DNA from: Micromonospora sonchi
GTDB taxonomy: Bacteria; Actinomycetota; Actinomycetes; Mycobacteriales; Micromonosporaceae
Assembly (NCBI RefSeq): GCF_014646235.1
Contig: NZ_BMNB01000020.1
Span: 1 to 64,000, forward strand
Reading direction: 5' to 3'
Length of the DNA stretch: 64,000 bases
How positions within the stretch are numbered: the first letter of the stretch is position 1; every line of letters starts with the position of its first letter. Under the pieces are notes generated by a model. That model made no database searches. It was not told where the DNA came from and saw nothing but the letters and a program-made list of their open reading frames with translations. Made by a program: the position numbers and the translations under genes. Of the stretch, positions 8,419 to 16,222 are shown one piece after another.

Positions 8419-9509
8419 GGTGCGATCTCCAGGTCGTCCTCTGGTAGGTCCGCCTCGGTGATCTGGCCATGCATCAACTCCACGGCCCTGCCGCTGGTGA
8501 TCCGGTGAGTTCGCCACGCTTCCATCACGGCGTGCGCGTATGCCGGCGGCACCCGCACCGATGCGAGGTCCGGTTGCGGCGCCCAACCGAGCGCCTCCAT
8601 GAACTCCGCGTGCGTGGGTCGGACCTGGCTCCAGGATCTGCGGGTCGCCGCATCGATCACCCCGGCCTGCTCGGCCTGCCGCAAGGCCAACAACCAGGAG
8701 GTACGGTATCGGGCCGCGTAGCCGATGATGCGGTCACGAGTCGCCGGCCCGTCAGTCTGGGCGACGGCAATCGCCTGCACGGGTAGCAGCAGCTCCGCCG
8801 CGAATGCGTCGACGGTCGCCTCCCGCTCCGCTCGGGAGGCGCTCACGCCAAGATCAGCCGAGTACTCATCGCCGATGACCAGGTGGCCCAGTTCGTGTGC
8901 GGCGGTAGCCCGACGGCGACCGGGGTCGCCCGTGGTGCTCACGACCGCAACAGCCAGATCCCCATCGACGAGTGATGCGCCATCGCCCGGCAGATCAGTG
9001 GCCAGGACCCACTGACCGGCACGTTCGCAGACGTCCACCATGCTGGCGATCGGTTCGTCACCGAGCCCGAACCGCTGCCGCAACCAGCCGGCGGCCTGAC
9101 GGGCATCCGCCTCGGAAGTCACGGCCTGCGGGTACCGAAGCAGCGGACGGGCATGCAGCACACCGAGTTCCCGCAACTGCTGCACGTTACGCAGCCACTC
9201 GACCAAGGCGATCTCCAGGCGCTCCGACGCTCGGGCCGCCTCGGTGTCGGTCTCCTCGGTCAAAGGTGCCGCGCGCCGCGAAAGCACTGCCGGCCGCGGC
9301 CGAACCAGGTACTCCATCGACACCTTGAGCGCGCGGGACAGCCGGGAGAGCTCCAAGCCGTCCAGCCGACGGGTGCCGGCCTCGACCTTGGCCAGCATGG
9401 TGCGGTCGAGCCCGACCATCGCCGCGAGATCCTGCTGCGAGAGCCCCAATGACAGGCGGGCCTGTCGCACCTGCTCGCCAACGAGAGGCCAGTCCAAGGC
9501 ATCACCCAT
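8415..9509 (-). CDS. Xre HTH fused to ImmA/IrrE-type metallopeptidase, putative antitoxin
   Basis: The 364-aa protein starts with a Cro/C1 helix-turn-helix (VRQARLSLGLSQQDLAAMVG ... MLAKVEAGTRRLDG), followed by about 90 variable residues and a COG2856 (ImmA/IrrE) domain with the zinc motif AAHELGHLVI near residue 205 and a downstream helix EATVDAFAAELLLP. Xre-COG2856 fusions regulate stress or phage genes by proteolysis, and they occur beside toxins. Here it precedes and overlaps a PIN gene. The ATG at 9509 is chosen because the HTH follows within 10 residues; a GTG at 9527 is also in frame. Confidence 0.8.
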   Translation of the reverse strand: MGDALDWPLVGEQVRQARLSLGLSQQDLAAMVGLDRTMLAKVEAGTRRLDGLELSRLSRALKVSMEYLVRPRPAVLSRRAAPLTEETDTEAARASERLEIALVEWLRNVQQLRELGVLHARPLLRYPQAVTSEADARQAAGWLRQRFGLGDEPIASMVDVCERAGQWVLATDLPGDGASLVDGDLAVAVVSTTGDPGRRRATAAHELGHLVIGDEYSADLGVSASRAEREATVDAFAAELLLPVQAIAVAQTDGPATRDRIIGYAARYRTSWLLALRQAEQAGVIDAATRRSWSQVRPTHAEFMEALGWAPQPDLASVRVPPAYAHAVMEAWRTHRITSGRAVELMHGQITEADLPEDDLEIAP

Positions 9510-9556
9510 GGTGAGATAATCGCACACTCAACGCCAGCTGCATGCGCACACGCAGA

Positions 9557-9796
9557 TCAGGGTTCGCGCATCCAGAGCTTCGGGTCGTTCACGAAGACAC
9601 CCTTGCCCTGGTGTCGCCAGATCACCCGGAGGGCTTCCAGGCGCACGTAGACCTGCTTGACCGTCGACGGACTGACCTTGTACTTCGCGGCGAGCTGCGT
9701 GATCGAGGGCAGCTTGTCGTCCGGCTTGAGCTTGTTGGCTCTGATGTCGGCGGTGATCTCGTCGGCGATGCGGATGTAGTCGGCGGTGATCGGCAT
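9557..9796 (-). CDS. Small GntR-type winged-helix regulator
   Basis: The 79-aa product is little more than the GntR DNA-binding domain (IADEITADIRANKLKPDD, LPSITQLAAKYKVSPSTVKQ, GKGVFVNDPK) without an effector domain. Such minimal GntR proteins are common in actinobacterial integrative elements (KorSA/TraR type) and short cassettes. The ATG at 9796 follows AAGGGGAAGG. It is divergent from the DivIVA-like gene 300 bases away, which it may control together with itself. Confidence 0.75.
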   Translation of the reverse strand: MPITADYIRIADEITADIRANKLKPDDKLPSITQLAAKYKVSPSTVKQVYVRLEALRVIWRHQGKGVFVNDPKLWMREP

Positions 9797-10098
9797 GACC
9801 TTCCCCTTGCGTGGCACGCCAATTCGATCACGCAACGACACTCCACAACAACTCACCGTTTGACTCGGGTGACTGGGGCAGCTAAGTTGGTCGTTGCCTC
9901 TTCCCTTGCGTGGCAACAAGGAGTCAGGAGGCATTCCCCTGGTCGGGGCGGGTGTGTGTGCCCGTCCCGACCGATCGGACTGCTCTGTGGTCGTACCGCT
10001 GATTAAAGCTGCGGCGGCAGAGCGGGCGGGCCGTGCGGACGCCGGCCACGCACGGCCCGCCCTTCCATCCACTCCCGGCTGGACCGGAAAGGATCGAC
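9797..10098. promoter_or_regulatory. Divergent intergenic region with a direct repeat and two hairpins
   Basis: This gap separates the GntR gene from the DivIVA-like gene. It contains a near-identical direct repeat, TTCCCCTTGCGTGGCA at 9801-9816 and TTCCCTTGCGTGGCA at 9901-9915, one copy overlapping the GntR ribosome site. It also has a 12-bp hairpin at 9941-9972 and a perfect 14-bp hairpin at 10024-10062, only 36 bases before the DivIVA-like start. The repeats are candidate GntR operators. The hairpins could be terminators or leader structures. Confidence 0.5.
10024..10062. terminator. Strong hairpin in the leader of the DivIVA-like gene
   Basis: GGGCGGGCCGTGCG and its perfect complement enclose an 11-base loop. 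It would block read-through into the gene at 10099 unless the promoter lies between the two, or it could act as an attenuator. Confidence 0.5.
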
Positions 10099-10377
10099 GT
10101 GGCCCAGGTGTACCGAGGTGGCCACCTCTACGGGACCGGCCACCCGGCCCGGCTGACCCCGCACGAGGCCCGGACCCGCACGTTCGCGCCGCGTCGGCGC
10201 GGCGTCGACCCCGATGAGGTACGCCAGTTCCAGGCACTGGTCGCCGACGAGCTGGCCGATCTGCACAAACAGGTTCGCCAGCTCGCCGAGGAGAACGAGC
10301 GGCTCAAGCGGGCGCTGCGTGACTGGCAGGCCATGCACGCCCGCGAGTGCCCACCGCGCAACTCCGGCCACTGGTGA
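10099..10377 (+). CDS. Short DivIVA-domain protein
   Basis: The 92-aa product carries a DivIVA-like core (LTPHEARTRTFAPRRRGVDP, DEVRQFQALVADELADL) followed by a coiled coil (LHKQVRQLAEENERLKRAL). Full DivIVA/Wag31 proteins are two to four times longer, so this is a minimal version. The GTG at 10099 follows GGAAAGGATCGAC. Its stop overlaps the next start (GTGA). Function in this cassette is unknown. Confidence 0.7.
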   Translation: MAQVYRGGHLYGTGHPARLTPHEARTRTFAPRRRGVDPDEVRQFQALVADELADLHKQVRQLAEENERLKRALRDWQAMHARECPPRNSGHW

Positions 10378-10658
10378 GCGCACGCCCCTCCCCCGGCGAC
10401 CTGCTGATCGTCGACCGCAACGCCTCAGTGCAGTTCGCCGGGGACCGCGCGCTCACCTTCCGCGTGGTGTCGGTGTCCGACCGGCCGACGTACCACGGCT
10501 GGATCTGGCTGACCGGCTACGTGTTGAACCGCCGCGGCGATGCGATCGGCAAACGCGAGATCTACGTCCAGCTCGCCGGCCTCCGCCCAACAGCGCTTCC
10601 ACCGCTACAGCCACCGCAGAGACGCACCACCAGGACCCACGCTCGCCGCGATTGCTGA
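10374..10658 (+). CDS. Conserved-looking hypothetical protein coupled to DivIVA-like gene
   Basis: The 94-aa protein starts at a GTG overlapping the previous stop. Its first ~65 residues look like a small beta barrel (GDLLIVDRNASVQFAG, LTFRVVSVSDRPTYHGWIWL, KREIYVQLAGLR). The tail is low-complexity Pro/Arg. I recognise no family. It appears to form a two-gene operon with the DivIVA-like protein. Confidence 0.55.
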   Translation: MSARPSPGDLLIVDRNASVQFAGDRALTFRVVSVSDRPTYHGWIWLTGYVLNRRGDAIGKREIYVQLAGLRPTALPPLQPPQRRTTRTHARRDC

Positions 10659-10665
10659 CATCGGG

Positions 10666-11289
10666 TCAGCAGGAGTCACACCTGCCGCTCACGGGAAGTT
10701 GGACGAAACAGGTGGAGCAGACCGGCCGGCGGGGCGGCGGGGCCTGGGCGCGACGGCGCTGGATGGTCGCCTGTAGTTTCGGCGCCAGCGCGGGCACCCC
10801 ACCATCTGAAGGTAGCGATGCCCCGAAGTGGCGGTAGCAGGCCAGCCGGGAGCCGGCAGCGTGCTCCTCCCGCGCCATCTCGTCTTCCGCCAGCGGCTCG
10901 CCGATGATCCGGAGCACCTCGTTGTACCCCCCGCCCACCATCCCGTCCTCCATTCGGACGACGAGCGCCGACAGCGGCGGGTGACCGCGACGGAGTGACT
11001 CGTGGATCACTCGGTTGAGCACCTCTCCGACCCAGTTTTGCAGCAGGGCCGATGTGCGAATTCCAGAAGCAGCAAAGAGTCTGTCGCGGAGCTCACCGTA
11101 GGTGATCGTCGCGTGATACGTCTGGGCCACCTCGGTCAGAACGTCGTAGGCATACCCTGCCCAGACGTCCCATGCTTCCTGAGCACTGATCCGCTCCCCG
11201 CCTTCCCGCCAGTACCCACGCTGCTGCGTCACCACTGCCTCCATTCGGGCACGCCTCGCTGTCTCCAGTGGAGGGTACGGCCGCGTCAT
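10666..11289 (-). CDS. Hypothetical protein with C-terminal zinc-ribbon-like motif
   Basis: The 207-aa product is mostly helical, with YAYDVLTEVAQTYHATITYG and LLQNWVGEVLNRVIHES as its most family-like segments. It ends in CSTCFVQLPVSGRCDSC, two CxxC knuckles 10 residues apart that suggest a small zinc ribbon. I cannot name the family. The ATG at 11289 is chosen because the open frame further upstream crosses the 63-bp repeat at 11338-11400. It converges with the gene ending at 10658. Confidence 0.6.
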   Translation of the reverse strand: MTRPYPPLETARRARMEAVVTQQRGYWREGGERISAQEAWDVWAGYAYDVLTEVAQTYHATITYGELRDRLFAASGIRTSALLQNWVGEVLNRVIHESLRRGHPPLSALVVRMEDGMVGGGYNEVLRIIGEPLAEDEMAREEHAAGSRLACYRHFGASLPSDGGVPALAPKLQATIQRRRAQAPPPRRPVCSTCFVQLPVSGRCDSC

Positions 11290-11337
11290 CGCTTGCCGAC
11301 CCGGTGGACGGCCCAGGCGAAAGCGTGCTGTGGTGAG

Positions 11338-11400
11338 CGATCGTTGGCGGTTGGGCTGCAGAATTCCCGGCGTGTCGAGTCGCCGTGACGTCAACGATCA
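11338..11400. repeat. 63-bp imperfect palindromic repeat, copy 1
   Basis: The segment starts CGATCGTTGGCG and ends GACGTCAACGATCA. It aligns without gaps to a second 63-bp copy at 12495-12557; the right halves (CCGGCGTGTCGAGTCGCC) are nearly identical. The ends form imperfect inverted repeats around TGATCGTTGACG. It looks like a mobile or MITE-like intergenic element. Confidence 0.7.
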
Positions 11401-11429
11401 TGGGCCGCAAGGTTGTCGTGGTGTCAGCC

Positions 11430-12377
11430 TCAGGTGGTGCGTCGGTGGGCGAGGATGGCCAGTGTTTCCCGACGTACCTCCTCGGGCTCGTATACCAGGC
11501 GGCGGTGGGCGAAGCGGACCACGAGGATGCCGACGGTCGCCAGCAGCGCATCCCGACGCAGGTCGATCTCCCGCTCACGCAGGGTGCCGTGAGTGGTGGC
11601 GCCGTCGAGTTCGATGTTGACCCGTTCCGGCTCGGCGAGAAGATCGAGGTACATGGTGCGCGGCCCGACGCACACCCGGGCCTGGCGGCGGAACGGGGGC
11701 ATTCCGGGGCCGGTGAAGACCTGCTCGTGCCCCCAGATCTCCAGCGGGCTGCGGCAGCCCTCGGCGAGCCGGGTCAGCAGTGTCCGGAGGACTGCTCGAC
11801 CGGTTAGCTTCGGCACGCTCTGTAACGCCGTCCGCAGCCGGTCAGGGGTCGTCATCCGGTCGTTGACCGCCCGGACGACCGGCGCTGGCCGCTCGTCGAG
11901 CGGAAGTAGTGGCCACGAGTCGACGAGGGTCTGATCGAGATGGGAAACCGGGAGCCCTCGCCGCGCCACCACCTGCGGAGGCTCGAGCACGAAGCCGAGG
12001 CGGCGATGTACGACGATCCCCGGCCGGCTGCGCAGGCCCGCCTCGGCTGGTGCGCTCAGGTGCAGCGGTTGCCCCGCAACGTGCCGGCGCAATCCCCACA
12101 CGTCGAGGGCGCTGAGGTGGCTGAGCGCACCGCATCCCTGCGCCCAGGCGCACACCGCGCGGTGACCCATGCTGGGGTCGAGTCGGGTGATGGCCGGAAG
12201 GTCGCTCCGTCGGCCGTCCAGCAGGTGCGCCGCCACCAACACGCCGGGCAGCACACGCACCAGGTCGCCGTCGCCGCACGCCCGCTGCACCGTCCACGCC
12301 GGTACCATTTGCTCAGCCGCCACACGGGTCACCAGCCCGCCGCCGCGTTCCACCAACTCGCGAAGCACCGGATTCAC
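11430..12377 (-). CDS. AbiEi-like antitoxin N-terminus plus DUF559/Vsr-like domain protein
   Basis: The 315-aa protein begins with a helix-turn-helix-like region (GGGLVTRVAAEQMVPAWTVQ, RACGDGDLVRVLPGVLVA), as in AbiEi-type proteins of actinobacteria, and ends with a DUF559 PD-(D/E)XK-like core: YLDLLAEPERVNIELDG, then RRDALLATVGILVVRF. The acidic D...ExxDG set is intact. Such proteins are common singletons in actinomycete genomes with uncertain function. The GTG at 12377 is one of two plausible starts; ATG at 12404 is the other. The gene is bracketed by the two 63-bp palindromic repeats. Confidence 0.65.
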   Translation of the reverse strand: MNPVLRELVERGGGLVTRVAAEQMVPAWTVQRACGDGDLVRVLPGVLVAAHLLDGRRSDLPAITRLDPSMGHRAVCAWAQGCGALSHLSALDVWGLRRHVAGQPLHLSAPAEAGLRSRPGIVVHRRLGFVLEPPQVVARRGLPVSHLDQTLVDSWPLLPLDERPAPVVRAVNDRMTTPDRLRTALQSVPKLTGRAVLRTLLTRLAEGCRSPLEIWGHEQVFTGPGMPPFRRQARVCVGPRTMYLDLLAEPERVNIELDGATTHGTLREREIDLRRDALLATVGILVVRFAHRRLVYEPEEVRRETLAILAHRRTT

Positions 12378-12494
12378 GCCGTCGACCGTGTCGCCCCACC
12401 CCATCGTCCCGCAACCACACGCGCCCGGCCCTGTGGACACCCACCCTGTTGTGGAAAACCCCCATTCCCCGTCGCCATCTGCTATGGCGAGCCC

Positions 12495-12557
12495 TGATCG
12501 CTGACGCCCTGGCTGCCCGATTACCGGCGTGTCGAGTCGCCCCGACGTCAACGATCA
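12495..12557. repeat. 63-bp imperfect palindromic repeat, copy 2
   Basis: Begins TGATCGCTGACG and ends CGACGTCAACGATCA, giving matched ends. It is the direct-repeat partner of 11338-11400 and lies upstream of both flanking genes. Confidence 0.7.
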
Positions 12558-12665
12558 TGAGAGCTGTGGTCCAGGACGCGCGACGGGTGGCGGACAGCGG
12601 GGCCTCGGGTGGGGGTGGGCGTGGGGTATAAGGGGTGGGTGGGGTTGCCGTCTTATCTGGCCAGC

Positions 12666-13358
12666 ATGCCGATGCATGCGATCACCGAGATGTATGGCGA
12701 GGTCGGGCTGCGGGAGCGGTTCCGGCTGGAGAGCGAGGCGTTCGACGCCGAGGGGCGGCGCCGGTTGGGTGCGGCGCTGGAATTGGCGGCCGCGCTGCAC
12801 CACGCGGACCGGCGCTCGCGGGAGCCGTACCTCAACCATCTGCTCCGGGTGGCGATCCGGATGATGCACCACTACCAGGTACGCGACGTCGACGTGATCG
12901 TCGCCGGGCTGTTGCACGACGCGGTCGAGGACCATCCCGCCGAACTGGCCGGCGACCCCTGCGCGCCCGACCCGACCGCTGCGGCGTTGGCGGTGCTCGC
13001 CGACCGGTTCGGTGAACGGGTGGCACGTCTGGTGGCGGCGGTCACCAACCCGCCCTGGGATCCGGCGCGCGACCGCCACGAGCAGTACCACGAACACGTC
13101 GCCACCAGCCTCGACCGGGAACCATGGGCGCGGGTCATCAAGGTCTCCGACTTCACCGACAACGGCGTGGGCGTGATCCACTCCGTGGGCCCGAAGGTCG
13201 AGTCGTCGGCCCGCAAGTACCGCCCGCTGGTCCCGATCTTCCGGGACCTGGTCACCCGCGTCGACACTCCGCTGTCCGCGCCGGTGCGACAGCACATCCT
13301 CGACCAGCTCGACCTGGCCGAGGAACGCTTCAGCGCCATCCTCGACCAACCCGCCTGA
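12666..13358 (+). CDS. HD-domain phosphohydrolase of the RelA/SpoT type
   Basis: The 230-aa product is a stand-alone HD domain. It shows PYLNHLLRVAIRMMHH (first His), VIVAGLLHDAVEDHP (HD pair plus ED) and ARVIKVSDFTDNG (final Asp), the arrangement in (p)ppGpp hydrolases. There is no synthetase or TGS domain, so it resembles small alarmone hydrolases, though other nucleotides are possible. ATG at 12666 is preferred over earlier GTGs in the Gly-rich lead. A repeat-rich tail follows. Confidence 0.75.
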   Translation: MPMHAITEMYGEVGLRERFRLESEAFDAEGRRRLGAALELAAALHHADRRSREPYLNHLLRVAIRMMHHYQVRDVDVIVAGLLHDAVEDHPAELAGDPCAPDPTAAALAVLADRFGERVARLVAAVTNPPWDPARDRHEQYHEHVATSLDREPWARVIKVSDFTDNGVGVIHSVGPKVESSARKYRPLVPIFRDLVTRVDTPLSAPVRQHILDQLDLAEERFSAILDQPA

Positions 13359-13361
13359 CAG

Positions 13362-13512
13362 GGCCGAGCCCGACCCGAGCCTGGCCCGAGCCGAGCCCGA
13401 CCCGAGCCTGGCCCGACCCGAGCCCGGTCCGCGCACCGCCCGACCCGAGCCTGGCCCACGCACCGCCTAACCCGAGCCGACCCCAGACCGGACCGGACCG
13501 AGGCGAGACCAG
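13362..13512. repeat. CCGAGCC/TGGCC-rich irregular tandem repeat
   Basis: About 150 bases consist of permuted units such as GACCCGAGCCTGGCCCGAGC repeated at least six times with small changes. It fills most of the gap between two convergent genes and encodes only low-complexity frames. It may come from replication slippage and could act as a terminator region. Confidence 0.65.
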
Positions 13513-13544
13513 CTCCGCGCCTCGCCCGAGCCCAGGCTGGGCTG

Positions 13545-14102
13545 TCAGGTCGGGTGGTGTTCGTCGGTGGGTCTGCCCGCCGGGGCGGTTCCCTTGTTCA
13601 GGCGGCTCATCAACAGGGCGGCCTGCGCCACCGATCCGCCCCCGACGCCGAGGCTGTCGCGCGCCGCGCGGTAGAAAGCGTCCCGGGCCTCGTTGGCGCG
13701 GTGCAGCAGGTCGGGCAGTTCGTCGCCGGTCGCCGCTGCGCGGGCGAGGCGCTCGACCTCCCAGACCGCGTCGCGCCACGCCCGCGCGGCGGCCACCGTC
13801 GGCCCGTCTCCGAGCAGCAGGACGTTCTCCCAGGCGATCGTGTGCCGTAGGTCGGCCTCGGCCAGCGCGGCCAGTTCCTGGTTCCGGTCGAGGTAGCCGC
13901 CGATCGTCCGGCTGGCGATCGTGTGCGCCTCCTTGAGCACGCGGGCGAATTCGGCGTACGCGTCCAGGCGCCGCTCGTCCCACCGCACCGTCTGGCGTCG
14001 GCGCCACCGTGCCCGGTCGGCGAGGGAGGTTGCGACGATCGTGCCGGCGGTGCCGACCAGCACACCGAGCAGGGCCGGCATCTGCGCGAGGAGACTCCCC
14101 AT
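13545..14102 (-). CDS. Membrane-anchored hypothetical protein
   Basis: The 185-aa protein has one N-terminal membrane segment (MPALLGVLVGTAGTIVATSL) followed by a charged helical cytoplasmic-type domain (RWRRRQTVRWDERRLDAYAE onward). No enzyme motif is visible. The layout matches many actinobacterial proteins of unknown function. ATG at 14102 is chosen because the membrane segment follows at once. The promoter region is shared with the divergent lipoprotein gene. Confidence 0.6.
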   Translation of the reverse strand: MGSLLAQMPALLGVLVGTAGTIVATSLADRARWRRRQTVRWDERRLDAYAEFARVLKEAHTIASRTIGGYLDRNQELAALAEADLRHTIAWENVLLLGDGPTVAAARAWRDAVWEVERLARAAATGDELPDLLHRANEARDAFYRAARDSLGVGGGSVAQAALLMSRLNKGTAPAGRPTDEHHPT

Positions 14103-14199
14103 GGCGCACAGACTGCCAGTCGCCGGCAAGCCGACCCGGCGGCCGGTCGGGGTGCAGGGGGTCCCTACCCTTGGGGCACCTATGAGAAGGGAATTCATC

Positions 14200-14931
14200 A
14201 TGCGTTTTGCGCGCGTACTCGCGCCCGCCGCGGTCGCGGTCGTGCTGCTCGCCGGCTGCGGGGGCGGTAACGGCGGCGGTGCGGCGGCGCCCACGTCCGC
14301 TCCGTCCAGCACCGCGCCCGCCGGCAACGGGGTCGCGGACCTGACGGCGGAGGAGATCCTGGCCGCGGCGACCGACGCCCTGAAGAAGGCGGGCTCCTAC
14401 CAGATCACGGGCGAGGCGGTGGAGGACGGCGAGAAGATGTCCATGGACCTCCGGATCGCCGGCGACGATCTGGCCGGCACCATTGGCATGGGGAAGAGTT
14501 CCTTCGAGCTGCTGCTGGTGGGCGGCCAGCCCTACTTCAAGGCCGACGCCGCATTCTGGAAGCAGGTCGGCGGCTCGGAGGGCGCCGGAGTGGCCAAGCT
14601 GATCGGTGACCGGTGGGTCAAGGTCGGTAAGGACGACGACAACTTCAAGGGCCTCTTCGACCTCGCCGACACCGGAAAGATGCTCAAGCCCGACGGGGCC
14701 GTCACCAAGGGCGAGGTCAAGGAGATCGACGCCGGGCCGGCCATCGGGCTGGTCGACGAGAAGGACAAGGGCACGTTGTACGTGGCAACGACGGGCGAGC
14801 CGTACCCGCTGCTCATCGAGTCGTCCGACGGCGAGGTGGTGATCGGCGGGTTCGGGAAGTCGTTCCCGGAGATCAAGAAGCCGGCCGAGGACGAGGTCCT
14901 CGACTTCAGCGAGCTCGCCTCCGGCGCCTGA
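14200..14931 (+). CDS. LolA/LppX-like lipoprotein
   Basis: The 243-aa product has a lipoprotein signal peptide ending in the lipobox LLAGC near residue 17, then a Gly/Ser/Pro spacer. The mature domain (LTAEEILAAATDALKKAGSY, MSMDLRIAGDDLAGTIGMG, ELLLVGGQPYFKADAAFWKQ) has the hallmarks of the LppX/LprG half-barrel family that binds lipids at the cell envelope. ATG at 14200 has AGAAGGGA at good spacing; ATG 14182 overlaps that site. Confidence 0.8.
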   Translation: MRFARVLAPAAVAVVLLAGCGGGNGGGAAAPTSAPSSTAPAGNGVADLTAEEILAAATDALKKAGSYQITGEAVEDGEKMSMDLRIAGDDLAGTIGMGKSSFELLLVGGQPYFKADAAFWKQVGGSEGAGVAKLIGDRWVKVGKDDDNFKGLFDLADTGKMLKPDGAVTKGEVKEIDAGPAIGLVDEKDKGTLYVATTGEPYPLLIESSDGEVVIGGFGKSFPEIKKPAEDEVLDFSELASGA

Positions 14932-14966
14932 CGGCACGGCGGTCTGCGCCGACACCGGGTCGGACA

Positions 14967-15000
14967 GCGGCGGGGCGGGACATCGGTCCCGCCCCGCCGC
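14967..15000. terminator. Bidirectional hairpin terminator
   Basis: A perfect 15-bp stem closes an ATCG tetraloop between two convergent genes. It is followed by two copies of GCCTCAGCTCAGGAG near 15008-15047, the second overlapping the stop of the minus-strand gene. Confidence 0.8.
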
Positions 15001-15040
15001 GCTGAACGCCTCAGCTCAGGAGCACGCTGAGCGCCTCAGC

Positions 15041-15931
15041 TCAGGAGGTGTACTTCTCCAGGGCGAGCTCGAGGGCGGCGCTGTCCGGCTGGGCGTACGC
15101 CTTCATGGTCTCCTTGTTGTAGGAGATGAAGCCCGGGCAACGGACCGCCGGGGCGTTGATCCGTCCACCGTCGCCGATCTTCTCGCCGGTCTTGGCGGCG
15201 TAGAAGGTCAGCGTGTAGCGCGCGGAGACATAGTCGACGGTGGCCTTCTTGCCGGAACTGTCGTACTCGCACTTGCGCGCCTCACCCTCGCTGCCCACCT
15301 CGAAGGCGAGGCAGGCGACGATGGAGACCGAGGCCCAGTCATTCGTCCGGGCGTAGTACGGCTTGTCGAAGCCGACCGACTTGCTCGTCCAGGACTCCGG
15401 GCGCTCCGGGGAGTTGGCGAAGGTGTAGACCTTGGCGCCCTTCGCGGTGGAGTACGGGGCGGCGTTGAGGATCGGGCTGCCCTCGCACACCGCCGACATG
15501 TCGCTGGAGTTGCGGGCGGTGATCGCGTTGTTGTTGAGCTGCTCGCCGGTCGGCGGCGCGGCCGAGGGGGCGCCGCTTTCCCCCGGGGAGGGCGCGCCGC
15601 TCTCGGTGGGCGAGCCGGTCGCGCCGGTGGCGACAGACGGCTCGTCCTCGTCGGCGAACATGAAGAAGCCGATGGTGCCACCGCAGGCGACCAGCACCGC
15701 CATGAGGGCGGCGCCGATACCCATGCCGAGCCAGAGCCCGGTCTTCGAGGATTTCTGCGGTGGGGCGCCGTACGGCGGCGGGGATGGCGGCGCGCCGAAG
15801 GCCGACGGGTATCCGGGCTGACCGATCGGAGAGCCGGGCGGAAGCGGTTGACCAACCGGAGAGCCGGGCGGCGTGCCCCACGCGGCGTTCGGATCCGGCT
15901 GCCCTCCGTACGGAGGGTGACTGTCACTCAT
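15041..15931 (-). CDS. Proline-rich single-pass membrane protein
   Basis: The 296-aa protein has about 65 cytoplasmic residues rich in Pro, Gly and Gln, one membrane helix (TGLWLGMGIGAALMAVLVAC), an acidic Ser/Pro stalk, and an extracellular domain (about 125-296) with four or more Cys. This resembles actinobacterial envelope proteins with a disordered cytoplasmic arm. No enzyme motif is recognised. ATG at 15931 is preceded by AAAGGGC. Confidence 0.65.
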   Translation of the reverse strand: MSDSHPPYGGQPDPNAAWGTPPGSPVGQPLPPGSPIGQPGYPSAFGAPPSPPPYGAPPQKSSKTGLWLGMGIGAALMAVLVACGGTIGFFMFADEDEPSVATGATGSPTESGAPSPGESGAPSAAPPTGEQLNNNAITARNSSDMSAVCEGSPILNAAPYSTAKGAKVYTFANSPERPESWTSKSVGFDKPYYARTNDWASVSIVACLAFEVGSEGEARKCEYDSSGKKATVDYVSARYTLTFYAAKTGEKIGDGGRINAPAVRCPGFISYNKETMKAYAQPDSAALELALEKYTS

Positions 15932-16142
15932 GTGTTGCCCTTTGTCGAAGTCGAGAGGTTCACTGGCACATGATCACAGCCAGGGTAGTGAGCCGGGCAA
16001 ACCAGGGCGGGCGCTCCACCAGCGGCGTTCCGCAGGATGGACACGCTTGGTGACGAAGTCCGGCACGGTGGGCGTCGGGCTTCCCCAACACTTCGACGCA
16101 TCGAAATATTGCGTGATTGTTTCGCCGCATCGTAGGCTGCCG

Positions 16143-16156
16143 TGGGAGCGCTCCCG
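16143..16156. promoter_or_regulatory. CebR-like operator upstream of GH5 cellulase
   Basis: TGGGAGCGCTCCCG matches the 14-bp palindrome TGGGAGCGCTCCCA, recognised by the LacI-family cellobiose sensor CebR in streptomycetes, at 13 positions. It lies 67 bases before the cellulase start. A cebR gene is not in the window. Confidence 0.7.
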
Positions 16157-16222
16157 GCGAGTTCCGTGACGATCTTGTCGGAGCTGCCGTACCCACCCAC
16201 GAGCAGAATGCGACGGTCCAGC

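Noticed and set aside
13362..13512. Considered as a CRISPR array
   Set aside because: Units are permuted and contiguous with no unique spacers of constant length, and no cas genes are nearby.
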